Shown: positions 19,832-31,640 of the stretch, piece by piece
Layout of the letters: each line of letters opens with the position of its first letter
Position numbering within the stretch: the stretch's first letter is position 1
DNA from: Rebecca billardiae RCC1528
Taxonomy: Eukaryota > Haptophyta
Length of the DNA stretch: 64,000 nucleotides
Direction: 5' to 3'
Assembly (NCBI GenBank): GCA_965240325.2
Contig: OZ251234.1
Span: forward strand, 1,674,001-1,738,000
The notes under the pieces: generated by a model
Told to the model about the DNA's origin: nothing
The model's database searches: none
Seen by the model: the letters and a program-made list of their open reading frames with translations, nothing else
Translations under genes and position numbers: made by a program

Positions 19832-22730
19832 GTAGTGCCGCAGTAATACTCTCTCATCTACTCTAGGCTTCAAGCAGGCGGCCTGCTAATTTCGGGGAGC
19901 TGAGCCGAGCAGTGATTGTGAACTTGTGAAGGGCGACCGGTCAACGAGCCTCTGACAGCGGGGCCGCCGCGCGGCCTAGTGCCGCAGCCCGGGCCCTGCC
20001 TCTGAGTTGCGGCCGCCGGGCGACGCTGAGCCCGCGGCCCGCGAGTAGTTAGTAAGCGCGCTGGTGGGTGGGGCGCGGCCCGGAGAACGTCACGCCTCCG
20101 ACGGTCGGGACGCATCTCGGCAGGGGCAGGGTCCGCGGACACGACACCGCGTCTCCTCGCACGCTCGGCTAAACTCCATCTGGATTCCGGTGCCCACGCG
20201 GTGGTTACGCTGCCGACCAGCTATAAACTTCCACTGTGAGAGACGCAGCTCACAGTCAATAGTCATCGCACGGTTCTGGTTCGGCTAGTGACGGTCTTCC
20301 TTCTGTCGATGCAACCTCACCTGTCAGTAGTGGATCAGGAGTAGTGACCTGTGCGGTGCCGCCAGTGCAAGAAGGTCAACACAGCATGCACTTGCTGTCT
20401 TGCAGGCTAGTTGGTCGAACTCCCGCGCACCCGCTCTGTGCACGACGGGCGCTGGCGCTCCGCGAGGCGGCCGCAGCCCTCGATCATCCAGGCCTCGCAG
20501 GCGGACGGCTGAATGAATCTTCATTCTTCCGACGGCGCTAGCTGTTAGTACCATCGGCGACGGCTTCATGGCGCGCGGTGCCAGTTGGCGGGCGCGAATG
20601 GTAATAGTCAACTGTATCATATTGGGCCAACATGCAAGAAAAATGGCGCCCGTCTCTATTGTTCATGGCCCGCGGTGCAGGGCGGAGCGCGCAGCGTGGA
20701 GCCCGCACCAGCGGGCCCGAACCACGTTTCAAAAAGATCTTTGATCAAAGAAAAAAGGGACGGGGGACGATTTTCAGGGCTGGAGGAGACCGAGTTTCGA
20801 ATTTTGAGACTCCCTTACAGGTGCATCCTCGTCGAAAAAGGGCGCGTCCGCCGTCTTGAATAGTGAACAGAGGAATCAACGAAACCCACGCCCAAGTGTG
20901 CGAGGGTGAGTAATTACGGGTGGACTCAGTCGTTCATGTGTGACCATAGTAAATAAATATGGGCCTCGCCGCCGCAAGAACGACTCTCTGCCTCCATAGC
21001 AGCACGAGTGAAATACAGGCGCCTCACTGCCAGGACCAGTGGCCCAGACCCCGGCCCAGCTACTGGGCTCGCTGACAGCCCCCTCCGTCCCCTCCCCCGC
21101 GCAGGGATCGGCTAGTGGCTGGCCCTCTGCCCACACTGGGGCGCCCTAGGGGGTGCCCAGTCTGCCGACTCGGCTCAAACTCGATGATCTCGAATTGCAA
21201 GGCAGTGCACTGCTGGTACCTGGGACCACCCCACAGTGTTGGGCTTGTATGCTGTCGGCAATGGCATACCCCCGCCCCCTCTGGAGGCGGGCTGTCCACA
21301 GCGGAGTGGTGTCAAGGCACTCGGTGTATCGGTCAGTGGTTTGAGGTTGGGTGAGGGTGGTGGTTGGTTGGGGGCTGGCCAGGGTAGGGCTGGAGGCTTC
21401 GGCCGCCAGTCTGATCACCCGGAGCCCGTTATAAAGGGGAATTTAAAAATCACCAACTCCAATACTGCGAGACATTGAAAAATACCCGCAGCTATTCGTC
21501 GCCAGCCCATTTCATAGTCACTGATCGACGCACCAGCTGGCGAGCCTCAAAACTTGATGCCGTCGTCGCAAGGCAGCAGGTTTGATTGAGCCCGTTGGCG
21601 GAGGTGGCGAGGGCGCCGCGCGACTCTCGCCTCCAAGCAAGGGCGGGCGATGGGCAGGTGCGCGCGGCCAGTGGCGCCTGGAGCGCGCGTCTGCGGCGGG
21701 TCCCGACGGCCGTCGACATCGTGTTCGTGCCCCGCTCACTAGTCACTCCGCGCGCCCCTGCCGCCCTGTCGATCGATGCCTGCGCGGCCGGGGCCGCGCG
21801 TCCGAGCCGGCGCCAGCAGCCGCCGCCCTTTGTTCGGGCTCTCGCAAGCTCGGGGGCAGCGGCGCCTGACTGATGCCGGACTGATCGATCTCTGAGTCTC
21901 CGACTTCACCACACGCCCCCCTTGTCATGCCTCTCCGCCAGGGTCTCCCAGAACTCTTCTTCAGAGCAGGCGCGCCAACCCGAATCCATCGATCTGTTCC
22001 GTGCCGGCACTCTCGGCCCGCGCCGGCAAGTCTGTCTGCAGCGCTGGACGGGCGGACCTAGGAGGACGAGCTGCGGCGCGGACGACGGTGGTGCGCGACG
22101 TCCCCAGAGCTGGCCGTGCCTCTGCGACGCGTGCCGAGCCTGACCGAGGTGTGTCACCCCGTGACCCCGTGCAGTGCAACCGCGGCGTGCGGAGTGAATA
22201 ACAATCACCGGTGCCCTCGCACCTCGGCACACACAGTGCTCCCTCTGGCTGTCTGCTCCGCGTGGCCTGGCGTGCACGTAGATAGAGTTGCGCTCATGCG
22301 TCGATCACGCCTCGCGCCCGCCTGTCGGCCGTCGCGCAGGCGCTGGTCGAACCCTACTCGGACCAGTGCAAATCATCTACTCCTGGCGCTGCCCGGCGGC
22401 GCGCGGTGACGACAGACAGCGCGGTCAGCAGCAGCGGCCCGAACGAATCCGCGGCCCCGCACCGTGTTCCCTGGCTGTCAGCTCCACGTGGCCTGGCGTG
22501 CACGTGGAGTCGCGCTCATGCGTCGATCACGCCTCGTCGCATCCGCCTGTACACAAATCACAATCCGGGCGCCGGCGCCGGCGGCTGCGATGGGCCCGCG
22601 CCCGGCGCCGGCACCGGGGCGCAGCGGCGCGCCGCTGGAGTCTAGTAGTTGTACGGGCATGCAACTGGTCTGTCAATAGACGACTGCGACGGAGGGTGCA
22701 CCGCCACCGCGGGCCCCGAACTAGTAACTA
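19832..22730. other. Long gene-poor intergenic region
   Basis: About 2.9 kb with only short overlapping frames and no protein motif I recognise. The sequence alternates GC-rich blocks with A-rich ones (for example 20740-20800). A motif TGATCACCCGGAGCCCGT at about 21412 recurs near 63396. Copies of a direct repeat lie at its right end. Confidence 0.5.
22246..22545. repeat. Diverged direct repeat, two copies of about 75 bp
   Basis: The first copy is at about 22246-22322 and the second at about 22472-22545. Both share CGTGGCCTGGCGTGCACGT and GCGCTCATGCGTCGATCACG. They are about 225 bp apart and are non-coding as far as I can see. Confidence 0.75.
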
Positions 22731-23324
22731 CAGGTGGATACGGGCTAACTGGACACAGGGGCTATCTGGACACTCAGCGGGCGGCGGGCCTCGTGGCGAG
22801 GGCTCGTGGGCGAACGAGCACGAGCGCCCACTGGCGGGTCGCCACGACGGCGCACGATGTTCGCTGAACTCACCTGGTCGTGAGACGTCGTCTGCGCACG
22901 CGCCAGGTCGCGCTTCTCGCCGCCTTCGCCTTGTTTCGTGAGTCCCGCGCACAAGGGCGAACGCCAGCGTTTCAAGCCGCAAGGCGTGTGCGCGGACTCA
23001 GGAAGGGCGGACTCCGAGGCAAGGCGCGGTTGCGCTGGCGTGGGTAGGTCCAAGAGCAACCGTCCGAGCCGCTGCACACGCTTTTCCTCCGCGCGCGCGT
23101 CTCTGAGCTCGATTCCCATGCCTCAGCCAGTGCCAGGGGCTAATTGGACAGTGCCATTGCGGCCGCCACGCGCGGAGACGGGCCCGCAGCGCAGAAAGCG
23201 CGCTGCGGCGGAACTCCAGGGACCCCCTGAAGTCCGTCCCTGGCGCCCCTTCGACCCCAATGCTCCAAGGGAGGCCTCCGCGTGAGTTGGGTCGGCCACT
23301 GTCCAGATCACCCGTATCCACCTG
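22731..23324. mobile_element. MITE-like element with TA flanks (Tc1/mariner-like ends)
   Basis: The left end CAGGTGGATACGGG (22731-22744) is the exact reverse complement of the right end (23311-23324). A second inverted block, TGGACA, follows on each side. TA flanks both ends (22729-22730 and 23325-23326), as expected for Tc1/mariner-type insertion. The 594-bp interior is non-coding. Non-autonomous status is inferred from the absence of a transposase. Confidence 0.65.
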
Positions 23325-23675
23325 TACGTTCGTTCTACGGAAAAGGACCGCGGAACGCGGTCATAGGGGACGAAAATAGCAATATGCATACTACAATCTT
23401 AGATACCATCATAGCCGGTATTAAGTCATAATGATTAATACATTGACGAGTGTATCATAGACGTTGATATATATGAGAAGTGCCCCTGCTTTATTATAAA
23501 GACTCATTATTGCATTACCTGTAAAATAGTCGTTGTATTCACGCCGATTAATACATGATCATACTGTAACGATACTATCATCATAGTACTAATAGTTGAT
23601 CCCTGCTTTCGCGCGGGCGGGCGCCGCCTCACTGGCCAGGGCGGTACGTGTACTACTAGCTTCCCGTCAAGGCCC
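23325..23675. other. AT-rich promoter-side region of the LamG receptor gene
   Basis: Noticeably A+T-rich, with many ATCATA and TAATACAT blocks. No gene is seen. Likely upstream region of the receptor gene that starts at 23676. Confidence 0.45.
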
Positions 23676-26600
23676 ATGCGGGGCATACGCGCGGGCGCGG
23701 CGTTGGGGCTGCTGGTGACGGGCGCGGCGGCTCTGCCACGGGGTGTGATTTCGCGCAACTACGTGGCCACCATCTCGAACCCGACGATGATCGCAGGTCA
23801 GCGCGCGCGCGCGCTCGACGCGGGGCATCCCGAGGTGGCCAAGCTGGTGCGCGGCGCGACGTTCATGACGTGGATGCGCGTGGATGGGTACGAGTCCGCG
23901 TCTGGCGGGCCGCGGATGCACTTTCAGCTCGTTCGCTCGTCCACGTGCTGCTCCTTTGTGCCCTTCCAGTCGAACTCCGGCCACATGCTCTTCTCCACCG
24001 ACCTGCCGATTCGCTGGGATGCGCTGACCGAGCTCACGATCGAGTATGCAGAGCAGTGGCACCACTACGCGCTGACGTGGAACGCATCGGACGGGCGTGT
24101 GCGTGCGTACTTTGACGGCGTGGGCTACGACCTCGCCGACGACGTGCGCGGCTCGCTCATCGAGGACCGCACGTTTGCGACGCTGGGCGCGCATGTCTAC
24201 CCGGAGAACTCGGATAACCCGGAGCGCCACCAGATCGTCAACGACGAGTTCGCATTCCGCGGGCAGATGGACGACGTGGCGCTGTTCGGCGGGGCGCTCT
24301 CGGCGGAGCAGATCGCCGAGCGCTGGAACGCCTCGCTCACCGCGCGCCTCCGCGCCGGCCTCGAGCCAGACCTGCTGCTGCTGTACGACTTTGACCGGCC
24401 GCTCGAGTCGCCGCCCAACGCGACCGGGCCCTCGGCGGTCGTCTCGCGCGTCGAGCGGAACCTGGGCACGATCGGGGCGGACGGCGACCTGATGCTCGGG
24501 CAGATGACGCACGCGCACCCCGAGATGCGCGGCGCCGTCGAGATCTCGCGCTTCGAGGGCCACGTCCTCCAGCTGCACCCGCCGGAGCGCACGCCGCCGC
24601 CGCTCTCGCGCGACCCGCTGCGCAAGGCGGTCGCGGCCGATGCGCCGTACGTGGCGTGGGCGCGCGCGGGCGAGCGGCTGGCGCTCGTGCTGGACGACGG
24701 GCGCGTGGTCAACGTGAGCGCGCCCGAGCCCTTTGACGCGCCGCTCGCGCTCGAGCTCGACGGCGGCGCCACCGCCGTGCACGTGTGGCCGCTCTCGCCG
24801 CCGCTGCCGATGCGTGCGGACGGCGGCGCGCACATCTTCACGCACTTCACGATGGAGCAGGGAGGCCTCAAGCTGCTCGAGGTGTTCAGCGGCGGCGGCG
24901 CGCACGGGCAGCGGCAGCACGTGGTGGTGACGCGGCTGCCCGGGCGCGGCGCGCTCTTCGCCGCGGAGGTCCTCTCGGGGCCTCCCGCCGAGGGCACCTC
25001 AGCGGGCGGCTCGCAGCTGCCAGTCGTGCGCAGGGTGGGCGCGCGGCTCGGCGCGGTGGGCGCCGCGCTGCCGGGCAGCGCGCCGTACGTGTACTACCAG
25101 CCGGAGCCCGACGAGTTCGGCAATGCGTTCGACTCGTTCGGCCTCGCGTACGCGCTTACCGACGCGCCCGACCTGCGCAGCGCGACGATGAACTTCACCG
25201 TCGACGTGACGCCGTTCGACACGCTGCCGGTCGTCGAGCCGAGCGCGAGCGCCGGCGTGGACGAGGACGCGCCCGCGGGCGTGCGCGTCGAGCTGCGCGC
25301 GGGCAACAGGGAGGCGTCGAACCCGTTCGGGCTGTTCGTCACGCGGCTGCCCGCGAAGGGCGACCTCTTCTTCGACGACCCGTTCGCCGACGGCGCGCGC
25401 GTGCGCATCGAGGCGGAGCACAACCCGTACGCCGTGGGCGACGTGCTCACGCAGTACGCGCACGAGGTGCTGGCGGTTTCGTCGTTCTGGGGCACCGGCT
25501 CGTTCGGCGACTACCACCCGATCCAGCTGATCGGCCCGCCGTCGTGCAGCACCTACGGCGAGTGCGCGGCCGAGTTTCCCGACGGCGTGCCGCGCGTGGG
25601 CGAGCTGCTGTACCACCCGCCCTACCCCGGCGGCCAGCTCGCGCGCGTGCTCGACCTCGAGAGCGCGCCTGGGCCGGATGGGGACGGCGCGGATGGCGGC
25701 GGCGCGGGCGCGACGCGGCCGACGCACGCGCACATCGAGTACCTGCCGCAGTGGGTGCGCGACGCGGCGGGCGCGTGGGTGCCGTGCGTGATGGACCCGC
25801 GCGACGAGGCAGCCGCGTACCCGCGCGACTGCGCGCCCGTGCGGCGCGGCCAATCGCCCACGCCGCGCGCGCGCGTGCCGCTGAGCGCGGTGTCGCCCTC
25901 GGCGGCGGCGGTGTGGTGTCCGGCGAGCAAGGGCTTCATCGGCGCCGAGACGGTGTCCAACCCGGACAGCGGGCGGTGGGGCCCGCAGTTCGTCTTCGAG
26001 CACTCGCAGGTGCCCTCGTACCCGCAGCTCGGCGTGACCGAGTGGGTCGAGCTCCGCGTGCAGCAGGCCGTGTACGTCGTGAGCGCCGAGGTGGGCTCGC
26101 CGCGCGGGATGGGCGCCGTGGTGGGCGTGAGCGTCGGCGCGCCGGGCGGCGGCTGGACGCGGCTCTTCCGGCAGCCCGCGCAGCGCGCCGCGGTCGAGCT
26201 CGCCGCGAGCACGCGCACGTACTACGCGTGGACCGTGCCCGTGTGCCGCACGCACTTCAAGACCGACCGCGTGCGCCTCGAGCTCGACACGAGCGCAGAG
26301 TCCGGCATCGCTGATTGGAACTACGTCGACTATGTCGCGCTGATCGGGAGTACGACGCTGCAGAGCGCTGCGCTGCCGGTCGGCGTGCGCGAGGTGACGT
26401 ACGTGCCGCGTGCGAACGCGCACGGGTCCGACTGGTTCGCCTTCTCCGCCACCGACTGCCCCGGCCAGCCTCTACGCTCGGCGCGCGCCGACGGCCGCGT
26501 GGACGTGACGATCGCGCCGCGCAACGACGCGCCGCACGCGCATGACGTGCAGCTGAGCGTGATTGTGGATGAGCTGGTGGCCTTCGAGCTGCCCGCGGAC

Positions 26601-29435
26601 GACGTGGACGACGCGGGCGAGGCGGCCGGCTCCGAGGACGAGGCCGGCGCGCACTCGCTCGTGCTGCGCCTCGAGGAGCTCGAGCCGGACGGCGCGCAGC
26701 TCGAGCTCTTCGGCTCTGAGCAGCAGGCGCGCACGGCGGCCGGCGCGCTCGCCCTGCCAGCCGAGCTGGCCAAAGGCACGGCGACCGTGTGGGCGCGCGC
26801 GCGCGCGGCGGGCGAGAGCAAGCTGCGCTTCACGGCGAAGGACGCCGAGGGCGCGCGCTCGGAGCGGGCCACGGCCACGCTGCTCGCCGCCGTCAGCGTG
26901 GAGCAGGTCGAGTTCTGGCGCACGGCGCTCGTGTTCACCCTCGTGGCGGTGCTCGGCGCGTGCGTGGTGCTCGTGCTCTGCGTCGGCGGCTTCCGCGCGT
27001 ACGGGCGCGTGAGGGCCGCGCTCGACGCGCAGCGTGAGCAGGACGAGGCGAACGTGTCGCGCGTGCTCAACGCCCTCTCCGCCGTCGTCGAGCTCAAGTG
27101 CCCCGTCGTGCTGCTCCCCTTCGCCAAGCTGCGCGAGCTGCGCCGGCTCGCGCCGCACGAGCGCGTGCGCTCGGATCCCCTGCTGGTCACCCTCGACACT
27201 TACGAGGAGCTCACGGCCTTCTGCGCCGAGCACGAGACGGTGTTCATCTCGCACCAGGCGCGCGCGCGCGCGCGCTCGTCCGCTCCAGCTGCCCTCCGCG
27301 CCTCGGCCGCCCGTCGCGCCCTTCGCACCGCCACCGCGTCAGTCTGTCCGCCTGGCCGGGGTGCGCGCCGACCGCGCCTCGCGCCCGGCCGCGCGCCCCG
27401 CCCCGCGCGCAGTGGCTCGGCCACTCTGAGCCCGACCCCGACAACGTGCACTTCGAGGCGATCTGCGGCGCGTGCTCGGAGCTGTGCGCGCGCACGAGCG
27501 TGCCGCCCTCAGCGCTCTACGTGTGGGTGAGCCGCATGCGCCCGCCGCCGCGCGCGCCGTCGTCAGCCATTGCGAACGGCGCGGTCTGCACGCACTCACT
27601 GCCGCCGACGAATCAAGAGCCCTGCGCCGTCCTACCTGTGTCGTGAAATCAGAGATGAATTGGCCCAACGCCCGCGCGCGTGCCCGGCGCTCACGCGCGC
27701 GCGCCCACACCCACTCCGCCGCCACCGCCGCCCCGCACGCTTCGCGCGCAGATCGACTACCTCTGCATCCCACAGAAGAATGCCACCTCAAAGCAGCGGG
27801 CGATCGACACGCTCGCCGTGTGCGCCGCCGCGATGCGCAACTTCGTGGTGGTCGCGCCGCGAGCGACGCACGCCGACACGGGCGCGGAGTGTGGCGTGGA
27901 GACATACAACGTGCGCGCCGCCGCCGCGCCGCCGCGCCGCCGCGCCGCCGCGCCCTCGGCTGAGCCGAAGCCCGCCCGCGCGCTCCCTGCCCCGCGCGGC
28001 GCGCGCCCCGCGCGACGTTGCTCCCGCTGCTGTCGCACTCGCGGCGCCCGCGGCGCGCGGCCATCAGCTGCGAGGCTGGTGCCGGCTGGAGCAATGGGCG
28101 AGGCTCACGCTCGGCGGCGCGGTGGGGATGCACATGTGGGAGGGCTCGGACGCGGACGCCGTCGTGCACACCGCCGCTCACGTCGACGACGCGCGCGCCG
28201 CGCCGCGCAACGCCGCGCGCGAGACAGCGCCCTCGCAGCCCTCGCCGCTGCAGCCGCTGCACGCTCGCCCCGGCTGGCGCGACGAGGTGGCTCTGGTGCT
28301 GCATGGCGACTTCTCGCAGGAGGGCGACAAGCACAAGCTCGTCGACGCGATCATCGGGCTGCTCGTGCTCGCCAAGCTGCAGCACGTCGCAGAGCGGAAC
28401 GCCGGCGTCGCCGACGCCACCTCCGACGCCGCCCTCCTGGACGCAGACGCCGCCACCACCGAGCGCTTCTTTCCGCGAGAATTCTTTGGCGACCTGCTCA
28501 GCGTCGCTCGCGTCGCCGTGGACGCGCTCGGGCACGAGCTCGTGGGCGAAGCGGGCGGCACGGCCGCCGGCTCGATCCGCGGCGGGCTTGGCTCGCGCGA
28601 GCCGACGGATGAGGAGACGGGGCGGTCCCGCGCGCTCGCGTCGACGACGCGCGAGCGGGCCCCTCACGCAGGCACAGCTCACAGCGGGGCGCGCGCCTTC
28701 GGCCGCCGGTCGCGCTGGGGCCGTCGCTCGCTCAGTGAGGAGGGCGCGAGGCGGCACGTGGGCGCGGCGGAGCCCGCGGCGCGTGCGCACTCTGCGGCTC
28801 AGTGTGACGAGGAGGACCCGCACGCCTCGGCCGAATCCTTCTGCTCTGAGCGCGCGGTCGGCGCGCACGCGTCACTTGACTCGCCCCGCCGCACGCGCGC
28901 CTCGGCCGACGGGCTGGTCCAGCGGCTGCACAAGGCGTCGCCGCGCAGGCCGTCGGCTTCCGACGCGCTGAAGCGCTGGTCGGGGGCCGCCACGCAGCCG
29001 TGGCAAAGGACAGCCGCGCGCGGTGCGGAGGGGTGGCGCCTCTCATCCGCGCTCGGCTCGGCCGTGCGCCCGGAGCCGCGCGCGCGCGCGCCTCCACGCG
29101 TGATCACGGCCAACCACCTCAGTGAAAGCAGCCATGAGAAGATCTTGGCGATGGTGCGCGGCGGCGCACGCGGCGATCATGCGGAGGGAAGCTCGCACTC
29201 GAGCAGGCTGAGGAATCGGAGCGGCCAGCTGCGCTCACATGTCAATATGGTGAGGATCGCGGGGGGGGGGCGGCGTTGCGATTCCGCGCCGAGCAAGCGC
29301 GGTACGATCAGCAGCATGGCCACCAACAGCCGCGGCAGCACCTCCTCGCGCGGCCACTTCTCCATTGCGCGCACCGCCTCGGCCTCCAGCTTGTCAGGAG
29401 TGGTCGCGCCTGCCACCGACGACGCTGATGACTGA
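23676..29435 (+). CDS. Single-pass membrane protein: LamG-like ectodomain, cytosolic TIR-like SHQW domain
   Basis: Inferred exons 23676-27257, 27413-27526, 27752-27910 and 28068-29435 give 1740 residues, all junctions in phase 0. Residues 1-20 form a signal peptide. A concanavalin/LamG-like domain spans about 35-230 (FMTWMRVDGY, WHHYALTWNASDGRVRAYFD, FRGQMDDVALFGGALSAEQI). Long beta-rich ectodomain repeats with cadherin-like features follow. A membrane helix lies at about 1082-1104. The cytosolic part rebuilds, across three introns, VFISHQ|WLG, HFEAICGACSELC, DYLCIPQKNATSKQRAIDTL and RGWCRLEQWARLT, then a Ser/Arg-rich tail. From memory this SHxW...D.LCIPQ...RGWCRxE pattern occurs in large algal protein families and resembles TIR-fold domains. 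Intron 1 begins GC. Sensing or adhesion is an inference. Confidence 0.82.
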
Positions 29436-29653
29436 CCCGGCGGCGGCTGCCTGTCGTGAATGACAGGCGCCAGCGCTCCGCCGATCATCGGCGATCTCGG
29501 ACAGTCGGAGGCGCAGGCCGGCGGCGAACGGAGTGAGTGCGGACGGTGCTGAGTGACTTGACTGCAGCAAGTCTGACCGCGCGGCAATATAAGCCGCGTC
29601 GTTATTCCGCGGCCTGCCTTAGCAGCGTAGCAGTCAGTATACATATACAGTTT

Positions 29654-29763
29654 ATGATCGGCTACGCCGATTGACTTCGGGTATATATAGTCGTAAACAA
29701 CGAATAAGTTGAGGGCGCACGGCCCTGGTCCTAGTTGGATCGCGAGTTCTACGGAGTCACCGA
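29654..29763 (-). promoter_or_regulatory. Structured repeated element, copy A (possible 3' UTR element)
   Basis: This shares about 80 matching positions with 48266-48348. It contains the hairpin ATCGGC-TAC-GCCGAT and the block GGGCGCACGGCCCT, itself a stem-loop, plus AACAACGAA and GAGTCACCGA. A TATA-rich tract lies just upstream in both copies. In both, the last block covers the stop codon of a minus-strand frame, so it may be a shared 3' UTR on that strand. Confidence 0.6.
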
Positions 29764-30240
29764 AACACAATGCGCGCGCCCGGCGCGTCGCCGTGCAGGA
29801 GGCGCGGGCGCGAGTAATCGACGCGATCGACGGCCTCGGGGGGCTGCGCCGTGTCGAACTCGACGCGCAGCAGCCGCAGCGCCTCCGCCCGGTGCGCTTC
29901 GGGCAGCCCTGCTGTGGCCGCGCGCAGCGCGGAGATCGCGCTCGGCAGCTTATCGCCCGTCTCAGCCTCGCACAGCCTCCGTCCGGCGCGCTCGGCCTCG
30001 GCGGGATCGGCGCAGCGTCGGACGATGAATGAGCTCGCAGCTCGTCGGCGGCGGCGGCGGGGAAGAGCGTCGCGAGCAGCCGCGGCTCGAGCCTGTCTAC
30101 GACCTCCCGCAGCCGCAGCAGCCGCTCCTTGCACGCCCTCGGCGTCTTCCCCTCGAATATGCGGGCACAATAATTAATGAGCTCCCCACGGCACGTGACC
30201 CCCTGAATTGCGACCTTTGTCTGTCGTCAGCCTCGCCGCC
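29757..30240 (-). pseudogene. Broken or unresolved small gene with SANT/Myb-like helix
   Basis: Two minus-strand frames look coding but do not join. The upstream part reads TKVAIQGVTCRGELINYCAR, then IFEGKTPRACKERLLRLREV, which resembles the second and third helices of a SANT/Myb repeat (G.T...C.ERL). The downstream frame reads EAERAGRRLCEAETGDKLPS, AISALRAATAGLPEAHRAEA and ends at a TGA at 29757. No GT-AG intron obviously links them. Alternatives are a frameshifted pseudogene, a GC-AG intron, or separate exons of a gene with an unseen 5' exon. Confidence 0.3.
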
Positions 30241-30398
30241 GCGTCGATCGATGCAGTGCGAGGGCCGCTGTGCGCGTCGGCGCCGCCGCGGGTGCTGTCG
30301 GCTGACGGCCTGGAGCGCGAGGGCGACTGCGAGCACGGGCGAGAGAGGAGCACGGCGTCGCCCGTAGTGTCACTTTACTGAGCCTAGTGATGGCTGTA

Positions 30399-30473
<75 letters not shown>

Positions 30474-30823
30474 TACGTCATACGATATATATAGCGCGGT
30501 ATATTATTGAATATTAATTCGGTCGCCCGCGCGATCACTGATCAGTGTCTGATGACGACACTGAATAGTGACGGCGCACCTCGACCTAGTCAGCCGATAC
30601 TCAGGCTGAGTCTAAGGTACGCGCCACTGATTTGCGATTGAAGCCGCAGCGCAAGTATGGGCCATCCATGGCTGAATAACAGCGCAGCAAAGTTCTGCGC
30701 ACCGCAACCGATGGGATGCCGCGCCGATCACCGCAAGTAGTGGATGTCGCTCCTATCGTGGGTGCGTCATCGTCGACGAGCCGCATCCACGGTCAGCCCG
30801 GTGTCCCAAACCAGTAGGGCTGC
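30241..30823. other. Intergenic region with TA microsatellite
   Basis: Contains a pure TA tract at 30400-30464 followed by CA repeats to about 30473, and short palindromic AT sequences after it. No gene is seen. Confidence 0.6.
30400..30473. repeat. (TA)n/(CA)n microsatellite
   Basis: More than 30 TA units then about five CA units, uninterrupted. Confidence 0.97.
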
Positions 30824-31640
30824 CTAATCCTTGACGCCCAGCTCCATCCGGGCGAAGCGCGCGATCTTAATGTTCTCGCCGAGGGTCGAGATGGCCGTCT
30901 TGACGAGCGACTCGACATTCAATGACGGGTCCTTGATGTACGGCTGCTCGAGAAGGCACTTGGCCTTGAGCAGCTTGGTCAGGCGGCCCTCGACCATCTT
31001 GGCCTTGATGTCGTCCGGCTTGCCCGCCAGGTCCTCACTGCCCATCTCCAGCTCGCGCTCCTTCTCCTTGAACTCCTCCGGGATGTCATCCGGCGACACA
31101 AACTCCACGGTCGGCGATGCGGCGATCTGCATGGCGACGTTCTTCGCGAGCTCCTGGAACTCCGGCCGCTTCGCGACGAAGTCAGTCTCGCAGTTGATCT
31201 GCACGGGCGCGCGCGCGGGGCATGGACGCGCCGCGATTGTCGGCGGCTGTGGGCACGTGCACGCGCGCGCTGGTTCGGGCGGCTGCACTCGTACACACGT
31301 GACGCAGACGCTCACGCACCTCCACCATCACGCCCAGCTTGCCACCGGTGTGAATGTACGTCTCAATGACACCCTCGGACGTCGCCTTGTCTGCCCGCTT
31401 GCCAGCCGCCGCCAGGCCCTTCGCGCGCAGCGCATCCGCCGCCTTCTCCATATCGCCGCCCGCCTCAGCAAGCGCCGACTTGCAATCCATCATGCCCGCG
31501 CCAGTCTTATCGCGAAGCGCCTTCACGTCTTTCGCCGCGATGGCAGCCATCTGCACGCAGGGCGCGGACACTGCCGACCGCCGCCCCAACGGCGCGATTG
31601 GCGTGAACGCGAGCGCGGCCAGCGCGACCGTGAGCATCAT
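30824..31640 (-). CDS. tsf: Plastid-targeted elongation factor Ts
   Basis: EF-Ts regenerates EF-Tu-GTP during organelle translation. Exons 31320-31640 and 30824-31198, joined by a 121-bp GTGCGT-CAG intron in phase 0, give 231 residues. The mature N-terminal UBA-like domain is clear ([40 protein letters not shown]), and splicing restores the core [11 protein letters not shown] motif (TDFVA at 112-116) that contacts EF-Tu. The leader [20 protein letters not shown] is a short hydrophobic signal followed by Phe-Thr-Pro. A Phe at this point is the hallmark of bipartite plastid presequences in red-lineage secondary algae. The protein is short for bacterial EF-Ts but usual for plastid forms. Identity is very secure and plastid location likely. 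Confidence 0.94.

Noticed and set aside
22320-22360. Possible tRNA (GGTCGAACCC resembles a T-loop)
   Set aside because: No matching acceptor, D or anticodon stem could be paired around it.
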